From the NCBI GenBank assembly GCA_900546415.1, contig URCY01000060.1:1-10633 (forward strand): a stretch of 10,633 nt of DNA. Direction: 5' to 3'. Source of the DNA: an uncultured Eubacteriales bacterium. GTDB taxonomy: Bacteria > Bacillota > Clostridia > Oscillospirales > Oscillospiraceae. The notes beneath the pieces are model-generated. The model saw nothing but the letters and a program-made list of their open reading frames with translations, ran no database searches and was not told where the DNA came from. The translations under genes were made by a program, and so were the position numbers. This document shows, piece after piece, positions 5,174-10,633 of the stretch (positions are counted from its first letter, which is position 1; each line of letters begins with the position of its first letter).

Positions 5174-6682
5174 ATGGAAGATATTCTCGCCCTGCAAGAT
5201 ATTTCGATTTCCTTCGGCGGCGTCGAAGTCCTGCATAACGTTTCCTTCAACGTCCGGAAAGGGGAGGTCCACTCGCTGATCGGCGAGAACGGCGCCGGTA
5301 AATCCACCCTGATGAAGATCATCAGCGGCGTTTATATCCCGGACAAGGGAAGGATCGTCAAATCCGGAAAGGAGATCAGGCTCCGCAATCCGCTGGACGC
5401 TTTTTCGGAGCGCATCGGCATTGTGCACCAGGAGCTGAGCATTGCGGGCAACCTGACCGTCGCGGAGAATATGATGGTCGGACGCGAGCCGGTGAACAAG
5501 CTCGGCTTTATTAAGGACAGGCAGCTTCTGGAGACAGCCCGGAAGGAACTGAAGGAGCTGGGCATCGACGTCGATCCCGCCGTCAAGGCAGGCACCCTCA
5601 GCGTCGGTATGCAGCAGGTCATCGAAATTGCAAAGGTGCTTGCAAAGGATATCGACCTTCTCATTATGGACGAACCGACCAGCTCCCTTTCCGAGCGCGA
5701 GATCGTGCACCTGTTTGCACTGCTGCGCTCTATTAAGGAAAAGAAGGACCTGACCGTGATCTTCATCAGTCACAAGCTCTCGGAGGTCATGGAGCTGTCG
5801 GATCGGGCGACGGTGCTGCGCGACGGCAGCATGGTCGGAACGCTCGTTCGCAGCGAAATGTCCATCGACCGTCTTATCAGCATGATGATCGGACGTGAGC
5901 TGGACTATAACAAGCACCTGCTGGCTTCACGCGCACCGGGAGAGCCCATACTGCGCGCGGAGGGACTGACGCACGGAAAACGGTACCGTGAGATCAGCTT
6001 TGAGCTGCGTCCTTATGAAATTCTCGGCATGTTCGGCCTGGTCGGCGCAGGACGCACAGAGTGCATTCTCGGGATGCTCGGCATGGAGCATCTGGACGCA
6101 GGCGAGGTGTTTTACCGCGGTGAAAAAATCAGGCTGCGCTCTCCGCGCGATGCGGTGAAAAACGGTATTTATTATGTGACGGAAAACCGCAAGGAAATGG
6201 GCCTGTTTCTCACAAAGGATCTGACGGATAACATAATCGCCTCCTCCATCAAGGACTATGAGGGCTTCCTTGGCGCACTGCACTTTGCCAAAATGGCGCA
6301 GTCGGGTCGCGAGTATATTGAAAAGCTCAACATCCAGCCGCCGGAGCTTCACAAGCCCGCTGTCAGCTTCTCCGGCGGCAACCAGCAGAAAATTCTGCTC
6401 TCGAAGGCGCTGGCAACAAAGCCGTGCGTCCTGATCATCGACGAGCCGACACGCGGCGTGGATGTGGGCGCAAAGGCGATGATCCACCAGATACTGCGTG
6501 AGCTTGCCGAGAGCGGCATTGCCATTTTGATGATCTCCAGCGAGCTTCCGGAGATTCTGAAGCTCTCCGACCGTGTGCTCGTCATGCACGAGGGAGAACA
6601 GATGGGAACGGTCAAAAACGACCGTCTGGAGGAAAAAGACGTCATGGCCATCGCATTCAGTAAGGAGGTAGCAAATGGATAA
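5174..6682 (+). CDS. Sugar ABC transporter ATP-binding protein (RbsA/XylG/MglA family)
   Basis: This 502-aa cytoplasmic protein has two fused nucleotide-binding domains, as in all CUT2 transporters. Domain 1 has Walker A GENGAGKST (37-45), Q-loop HQE (85-87), signature LSVGMQQ (142-148), Walker B LLIMDEP (162-168) and switch His200. Domain 2 has a degenerate Walker A GLVGAGRTE (288-296), TENRK (336-340), signature FSGGNQQ (399-405) and Walker B VLIIDEPT (419-426). The degenerate second site lacks the P-loop Lys, which is normal for this family, so one catalytic site is expected. Length is typical. The start is 1 nt after the permease stop, with GGAGGGA upstream. Its 3' end overlaps the next permease start by 8 nt, so the two are translationally coupled. 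Confidence 0.95.
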   Translation: MEDILALQDISISFGGVEVLHNVSFNVRKGEVHSLIGENGAGKSTLMKIISGVYIPDKGRIVKSGKEIRLRNPLDAFSERIGIVHQELSIAGNLTVAENMMVGREPVNKLGFIKDRQLLETARKELKELGIDVDPAVKAGTLSVGMQQVIEIAKVLAKDIDLLIMDEPTSSLSEREIVHLFALLRSIKEKKDLTVIFISHKLSEVMELSDRATVLRDGSMVGTLVRSEMSIDRLISMMIGRELDYNKHLLASRAPGEPILRAEGLTHGKRYREISFELRPYEILGMFGLVGAGRTECILGMLGMEHLDAGEVFYRGEKIRLRSPRDAVKNGIYYVTENRKEMGLFLTKDLTDNIIASSIKDYEGFLGALHFAKMAQSGREYIEKLNIQPPELHKPAVSFSGGNQQKILLSKALATKPCVLIIDEPTRGVDVGAKAMIHQILRELAESGIAILMISSELPEILKLSDRVLVMHEGEQMGTVKNDRLEEKDVMAIAFSKEVANG

Positions 6683-7691
6683 GAAGCCTTCCGTGCGTCC
6701 TGCGCGAGCCTTGAATGCTGTGGGAGGACGGCTGAAAAAGGTCGATCAGCAGATCTGGGTTGTGATCACGCTGACTGTGCTGATCTTTTCGGGAATGTCG
6801 GTCGCAATCCCGCATTATGCCTCTCTTTATAACATTAAGACCATGATCAACAACTATGCGCTTGAGGGGATCATGGCGCTGGGCATGACGCTTGTGATCA
6901 TTTCTGGCGGTATCGATCTGTCCATTGCAGGCGTGATGCCGTTCTGCGCAATCGTGTTTGCATTTATGATGAAGGGCGGAATTCCTTACCCGCTGGCCAT
7001 GGTGCTGGTGCTGCTCATCTCCGCTTTCATCGGCTTCTTGAATGATCTGATGATCCGGAAGCTGGCCGTGCATCCCTTTGTGATTACGCTGGCCATGCAG
7101 CTTATTCTGAAGGGCGTAAACGTGGTCATCACCTCCGGCGATGTGGTTTCCGGTTTTCCGGAGGACTTTTCCTCAATCATGTTCAACGAGTATCTCGGCA
7201 TGAGCATCCCGCTTTTGGTCATGATCGTTCTGGCGGTGTTCTATGCAGTCATGCTGCGGAAGAATCGTTATTTCCGTCAGGTGTATTTCATTGGCGGAAA
7301 CACGAACGCCGCAGAGCTTTCCGGCATTAATACCCGCCGCTTTTTCCGTTTCGTCTATATGCAGTCGTCTCTGCTTGCCGGCGTTGCGGGCATCATGGCC
7401 TGCTTCTTCTACGGCAGCGCCAATGCCAGCTATGGCCTGAATATCGAAACACGTGTCATCACAGCCGTCGCGATCGGCGGCTCGAGCATGATCCACGGCG
7501 GTATCGGCTCCATCGGCGGCACAATCCTCGGCCTGATCTTCGTGGCGTTTATCAACGGCTCGTTCATTATGAGCGGCCTGTCCACCTATTATCAGGACGT
7601 CGTTACCGGTGTACTTTTGGTCTTCGCTGTGGTGTTCAGCGAACGGCTTAAAGGAATGAAACGCAAGCTCCCCGGAAAAGCCAAAACTTAA
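6675..7691 (+). CDS. Sugar ABC transporter permease 2 (RbsC/XylH family, CUT2)
   Basis: This 338-aa polytopic membrane protein is the second channel subunit and presumably pairs with permease 1. Signatures are SGGIDLSIAG (77-86), VHPFVITLAMQ (132-142) and ITAVAIGGSSMIHGGIGSIGGT (262 onward). It begins with a basic cytoplasmic tail of about 25 residues (MDKKPSVRPARALNAVGGRLKK in part). The ATG at 6675 has AAGGAGG 6 nt upstream, inside the ATPase gene, whose stop lies within the first codons of this frame. It diverges clearly from permease 1, as in the two-permease Lsr, Rha and Ytf/Yjf systems, not in the single-permease Rbs and Xyl systems of E. coli. Confidence 0.93.
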   Translation: MDKKPSVRPARALNAVGGRLKKVDQQIWVVITLTVLIFSGMSVAIPHYASLYNIKTMINNYALEGIMALGMTLVIISGGIDLSIAGVMPFCAIVFAFMMKGGIPYPLAMVLVLLISAFIGFLNDLMIRKLAVHPFVITLAMQLILKGVNVVITSGDVVSGFPEDFSSIMFNEYLGMSIPLLVMIVLAVFYAVMLRKNRYFRQVYFIGGNTNAAELSGINTRRFFRFVYMQSSLLAGVAGIMACFFYGSANASYGLNIETRVITAVAIGGSSMIHGGIGSIGGTILGLIFVAFINGSFIMSGLSTYYQDVVTGVLLVFAVVFSERLKGMKRKLPGKAKT

Positions 7692-7711
7692 TCATCAAGG
7701 AGGAAAGAGAA

Positions 7712-8722
7712 ATGAAAAAAATCATCGCAATGTTCACAGCGCTCGTTCTTCTCGTTGCCTGCCTCACCGGCTGCGGTAAGACCGGCAGCAACGGTGATGC
7801 CGTGCAGCAGGAAGAGGAACTGTATTCCATGGTCGTATTCTCCAAGGGCTCGGAATATTTCAACTGGACTTATGCCGGCTTCTCCGATGCGGCTAAGGCC
7901 ATGGGCGCGCATATCAAGACTGAGCTGGTCGGCCCTGCGGAGGTCGATGCTGCCGCTGAGGCAAAGGCACTGGAGCAGCTCATTGCCAAGAAGCCCAACG
8001 GCATTGTCGTCACCTCTGCCGACTCCAACACGCTGATCCCCTCCATCAACAAGGCCATCAGCGCGGACATTCCCGTGGTCGGCTTTGACGTTGCATCGCC
8101 CGAAAGCAATTATCTCGGCTTCGTCGGCACGGATAACTACAGCTTTGGCTGTGTTGCCGCCGACATTGCGGCCGAACTGACCGGCGGCACCGGTGAGGTC
8201 GCTGTCCTGTATGTTCCCGGCAACGTCGACCTTGAAAAGCGTCTGAACGGCTTTAAGGATACCTGTGCAGAAAAGTATCCCAACCTGAAGGTCGTTGCCG
8301 AACTGAACCACGAGGGTGAGGTCGTCAAGGCGGAAACCGTCACGCTCTCCGCGCTCCAGCAGAACCCCGAAATCGACATTGTCTTTGTTTGCGAGGGTCT
8401 TGGCGCGACCGGCGCGGCCTCTGCGGTTCGCTCCATGAATATGGGCGATTCCGTCAAGGTCATTGCCAGCGACTTCAATACCTCCACCAATGAGCTGATG
8501 ACCAACGGCGAGGTCGCCGCGACCATCGTGGACGACCCCTATTTCATCGGTTGGAATGCCTTCCTGCAGGTATGGTCCGGCGCACACCCGACCAGCCGTC
8601 CCTCCGATCAGGCTCCGTTCGGATATGTGGCCAGGGGGATCTACTGCACCGTGCAGGGCATCCTCTCCGAGAATCTGACGGATGAGATCCGTGATATGTA
8701 CCTCAATCCGCCCTCTGTCTGA
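7712..8722 (+). CDS. Sugar-binding lipoprotein of the ABC transporter (periplasmic-binding protein type 1)
   Basis: This 336-aa extracytoplasmic lipoprotein captures the sugar and delivers it to the permeases. The signal peptide MKKIIAMFTALVLLVACLTGC ends in the lipobox LTGC with acylated Cys21, as expected for a Gram-positive anchored binding protein. The mature part is a RbsB/XylF-like fold. Recognisable elements are KPNGIVVTSADSNTLIPSINKA (95 onward), IPVVGFD (120-126), VGTDNYSFG (138-146), RLNGFKD (177-183) and VIASDFNT (250-257). Asp126, Arg177 and Asp254 sit where ribose-binding protein has Asp89, Arg141 and Asp215. The residue after Asp126 is Val where ribose-binding protein has Arg90, so ribose is not obviously the ligand. 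AAGGAGG lies 8 nt upstream of the ATG. It is last in the transporter operon and is followed by a stable hairpin. Confidence 0.93.
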   Translation: MKKIIAMFTALVLLVACLTGCGKTGSNGDAVQQEEELYSMVVFSKGSEYFNWTYAGFSDAAKAMGAHIKTELVGPAEVDAAAEAKALEQLIAKKPNGIVVTSADSNTLIPSINKAISADIPVVGFDVASPESNYLGFVGTDNYSFGCVAADIAAELTGGTGEVAVLYVPGNVDLEKRLNGFKDTCAEKYPNLKVVAELNHEGEVVKAETVTLSALQQNPEIDIVFVCEGLGATGAASAVRSMNMGDSVKVIASDFNTSTNELMTNGEVAATIVDDPYFIGWNAFLQVWSGAHPTSRPSDQAPFGYVARGIYCTVQGILSENLTDEIRDMYLNPPSV

Positions 8723-8743
8723 CGGATCGGAACGGATTTGCCT

Positions 8744-8783
8744 GAACGGGCTGCCGGCGCTGCATTGCGCCGGCAGCCCGTTC
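8744..8783 (+). terminator. 17-bp perfect hairpin after the binding-protein gene
   Basis: A 17-bp perfect stem (8744-8760 with 8767-8783) closes a 6-nt loop (TGCATT), 21 nt after the binding-protein stop. The stem is GC-rich. It is followed by TAATACGG, not by a U-tract, so it may end transcription inefficiently, or act as a 3' stabiliser that raises binding-protein mRNA over downstream xylB. Confidence 0.65.
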
Positions 8784-8808
8784 TAATACGGATTCTTGAT
8801 TAAAATAT

Positions 8809-8925
8809 TTAAGGAACCTCTGAATAAATCGGCTGCGGCGCTCAGCAGATCTTTTGCCCCAACCTGTCGGTTTGAAACAAGATTCCTCGCCGACCGCTCT
8901 TGCGATTGCATCAGAGGTTCCCTAA
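8809..8925 (+). repeat. MITE-like repeat, complete copy, in the xylB leader
   Basis: The element runs from GGAACCTCTGA (8813-8823) to TCAGAGGTTCC (8911-8921): 109 bp with 11-bp perfect terminal inverted repeats, extended by a shared AATCG a few bases inside. It is flanked by TTAA (8809-8812) and CTAA (8922-8925), both fitting YTAR. IS5-group elements of the IS5 family begin GGAA and duplicate a 4-bp YTAR site, so a MITE mobilised by such a transposase is the best reading. It encodes no protein. Its right edge is directly followed by the xylB Shine-Dalgarno. Confidence 0.75.
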
Positions 8926-8937
8926 AAAGGAGATACT

Positions 8938-10467
8938 ATGAGCTATTTAATTGGAATCGATATCGGCACCTCCGGCACAAAGACCGTCCTGTATGATTTG
9001 GAAGGAAATGCGGTCGCGCAGGCAATGCAGGAATATCCCATGCATCAGCCGCAGGCGGGCTGGGCAGAGGAGGATCCGGAGGATTGGTGGAATGCCGCAG
9101 TTACCACGCTGCGGGGCGTGATGAAAGCCGGCGGTGCTGCGCCGGAGGAAATCCTGGGCATCGGCTTTTCCGGCCAGATGCACAGCCTCGTGATGCTTGA
9201 CGCTTCGTGCCGCGTACTGCGCCCGGCAATTCTGTGGTGCGACGGCCGAACGCGCAGCGAGTGTGACGAGATCAACGAGCGGGTCGGTGCGCAGCGTCTG
9301 CTTGAGATCAGCGCCAACCCTGCGCTGACGGGCTTTACGGCGGGCAAGCTCCTTTGGGTGCGGCGGCATGAGCCGGAGCTTTTTGCGCGCTGCCGACATG
9401 TGCTGCTGCCGAAGGACTATGTGCGCTTTCGCCTGACGGGCGTGCTTGCCACGGATGTCTCCGATGCCTCCGGCACAAATCTCCTGAATGTGGCAGAGCG
9501 CGCATGGAGTGCGGAGCTGCTGGAAAAGCTGGAGCTGGATCCGGCGTGGTTTCCGCCGCTGCTGGAAAGCTGTGAGCTTGCGGGCAGAGTGACCAGGGAG
9601 GCAGCGGCAATGACCGGCATTGCTGCAGGAACACCCGTTGCAGCGGGAGCGGCCGACAATGCGGCCTCGGCGGTCGGTACCGGCACGGTACGGACGGGGG
9701 GCGTTTTTCATACCATCGGAACCTCCGGCGTGATTTTCGCACATTCCGACCGTCCGGCCGTTTCTGCGGGCGGTCGTGTCCACACGATCTGTGCCGCCGT
9801 TCCGCAGGGCTGGGGCTTTATGAGCTGCACCCTCTCGGCGGGACTGGCGCTGCGTTGGTATCGCGACCAATTCTGCGCACAGGAGTGCCTTGAAGCCGAA
9901 CGGAGCGGCACGGACAGCTATGCGCTGCTGGATAAGAAGGCTGCTGCCGTTGCACCCGGCTCGGACGGCGTGATTTTCCTGCCCTATCTGATGGGCGAGC
10001 GCAGCCCGCTGCTCGACGAAACCTGCCGCGGCGTGTTTTTTGGCTTGTCTGCGCTGCATAGAAGAGAACACCTTTTGCGTGCGGTGATGGAGGGCGTTGC
10101 GTATTCTCAGCGTGCCTGTCTCGACGTTTTCCGTGAGATGGGGCTGCGCCCGGAGAAGATGAAGCTCTGCGGCGGCGGCGCAAAAAGTCCGCTGTGGCGC
10201 CAAATTCTGGCCGATCAGTTCCATTTGCCGGTTACGACCATGGCCTCAAGCGAAAGCCCAACCCTCGGTGCGGCGATCCTTGCAGGCGTCTGCGCGGGGG
10301 TCTATCCCGATGTTCCGTCCGGCTGCGGGTGCGTGCGCGACGGCGGGACGATGGAAGAACCGCAGGAAGAAGCAATGCGCATCTATGATGCCTATTATCC
10401 GGTGTATACGGCGCTGTATCCGGCGCTGCGCAGACAGTTTGCGGCAATGGCACAAATGAAACCGTAA
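8938..10467 (+). CDS. xylB: Xylulokinase (FGGY carbohydrate kinase)
   Basis: This 509-aa cytosolic kinase phosphorylates D-xylulose with ATP to D-xylulose 5-phosphate, feeding the pentose phosphate pathway. The N-terminal phosphate-binding loop is GIDIGTSGTKT (6-16). GFSGQMHSLV (76-85) gives the Met-His pair that contacts the sugar in E. coli XylB. WCDGRT (100-105) and the catalytic Asp240 in GAADNAASAVGTG (237-249) follow. LPYLMGERSPLLD (348-360) and CGGGAKSPLWRQILADQF (411-428) complete the C-terminal ATPase lobe. Length is normal for XylB. The ATG at 8938 follows AAAAGGAG at 5 nt, a site that begins where the repeat at 8809-8925 ends. No xylA accompanies it, so a related ketopentose or pentitol-derived substrate cannot be excluded. 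It lies 215 bp after the transporter operon on the same strand. Confidence 0.92.
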   Translation: MSYLIGIDIGTSGTKTVLYDLEGNAVAQAMQEYPMHQPQAGWAEEDPEDWWNAAVTTLRGVMKAGGAAPEEILGIGFSGQMHSLVMLDASCRVLRPAILWCDGRTRSECDEINERVGAQRLLEISANPALTGFTAGKLLWVRRHEPELFARCRHVLLPKDYVRFRLTGVLATDVSDASGTNLLNVAERAWSAELLEKLELDPAWFPPLLESCELAGRVTREAAAMTGIAAGTPVAAGAADNAASAVGTGTVRTGGVFHTIGTSGVIFAHSDRPAVSAGGRVHTICAAVPQGWGFMSCTLSAGLALRWYRDQFCAQECLEAERSGTDSYALLDKKAAAVAPGSDGVIFLPYLMGERSPLLDETCRGVFFGLSALHRREHLLRAVMEGVAYSQRACLDVFREMGLRPEKMKLCGGGAKSPLWRQILADQFHLPVTTMASSESPTLGAAILAGVCAGVYPDVPSGCGCVRDGGTMEEPQEEAMRIYDAYYPVYTALYPALRRQFAAMAQMKP

Positions 10468-10490
10468 GTCGCAAAGCGTGCGACGGCCTT
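10468..10490 (+). terminator. Short hairpin terminator after xylB
   Basis: Directly after the xylB stop, GTCGCA (10468-10473) pairs with TGCGAC (10479-10484) around AAGCG, followed by GGCCTTTC. The stem is 6 bp and the T-tract only three bases, so it would be a weak terminator on its own. Confidence 0.35.
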
Positions 10491-10497
10491 TCATAAA

Positions 10498-10543
10498 GCA
10501 GAACACGGTGCAGCCTCCGAGAGGAGGCTGCACCGTGTTCTGC
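10498..10543. terminator. 21-bp perfect hairpin, possibly bidirectional terminator
   Basis: GCAGAACACGGTGCAGCCTCC-type arms (10498-10518 and 10523-10543) are perfectly complementary over 21 bp with a GAGA loop. Rightward it is followed by ATAAAAG, without a U-tract. Leftward, on the minus strand, it is followed by TTTATG. It lies 30 nt beyond the xylB stop and could also serve a gene converging from outside the window. Confidence 0.6.
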
Positions 10544-10579
10544 ATAAAAGCCCTGTTATCCGCCCGCTTCTGACGCAAG

Positions 10580-10633
10580 GGAACCTCTGAATAAATCGGC
10601 TGCGGCGCTCAGCGGGTCTTTCGTCCCAACTTA
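10580..10633 (+). repeat. MITE-like repeat, copy 4 (right part outside window)
   Basis: From GGAACCTCTGAATAAATC to the window end, the sequence matches the left half of the complete copy at 8813-8921 almost base for base over about 35 nt (TCGGCTGCGGCGCTCAGC shared), then with substitutions. The preceding tetranucleotide is CAAG, one mismatch from CTAG. Same orientation as the complete copy. Confidence 0.7.

Noticed and set aside
4192..8722. Autoinducer-2 (Lsr) transporter interpretation
   Set aside because: Two permeases, one ATPase, one binding protein and an FGGY kinase fit superficially, but the kinase motifs match xylulokinase, and no LsrR-, LsrF- or LsrG-like gene is present.
8796..8996. 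66-codon frame across the repeat into xylB
   Set aside because: It consists mostly of translated repeat sequence and then runs out of frame within xylB.
8947..10224. Minus-strand open frame of 425 codons opposite xylB
   Set aside because: The plus-strand reading is an unmistakable FGGY kinase; the antisense translation is Arg/Ala/His-rich without domain features.
1..10633. CRISPR array or phage attachment site
   Set aside because: The repeats are dispersed over kilobases, found in both orientations and have terminal inverted repeats; there is no regular spacing, cas gene, integrase or tRNA.

Overview
The window looks like part of a chromosome from a fermentative gut-type Clostridia (Firmicutes), most likely Oscillospirales/Ruminococcaceae. 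This is inferred from GC-rich coding sequence with sharply AT-rich promoters, strong AGGAGG-type ribosome binding sites, a lipoprotein solute-binding protein in place of a periplasmic one, and a DUF6465-type small protein. No rRNA, tRNA, phage or CRISPR feature is visible.

Right half (4192-10467, + strand): a CUT2-family (ribose/xylose type) sugar ABC transporter in the order permease, double-domain ATPase, second permease, solute-binding lipoprotein. A 17-bp hairpin and a short mobile-element-like repeat follow, then a xylulokinase (xylB). The first four genes are spaced by 1 bp, an 8-bp overlap and 20 bp, so they form one operon. xylB may be read through or have its own promoter. No xylose isomerase lies in the window, so the imported sugar is a pentose or pentitol by inference only.

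Left half (92-3880, - strand): diverging from the transporter across a 311-bp gap is an M24 'pita-bread' (creatinase/Xaa-Pro peptidase-like) protein that has lost most metal-site residues. Next come a ROK-family repressor (XylR/NagC type) and, 4 bp behind it, a LacA/Maa-type sugar O-acetyltransferase. A separate small DUF6465 gene lies at the left edge. The ROK protein is the obvious candidate regulator of the transport and kinase genes.

Regulation: the 3881-4191 gap holds two back-to-back promoters, each TTGAAA-N17-extended -10. Their -35 boxes lie in the arms of a 9-bp inverted repeat. A palindrome also sits upstream of the ROK gene.

Repeats: four copies or fragments of a short non-coding repeat are present (left edge, about 570, 8813-8921, right edge). 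The only complete copy is 109 bp with 11-bp perfect terminal inverted repeats. Ends begin GGAA, and YTAR tetranucleotides adjoin four of the five visible ends. This resembles a MITE of the IS5 group. One copy abuts the xylB ribosome binding site and another abuts the stop codon of the DUF6465 gene.
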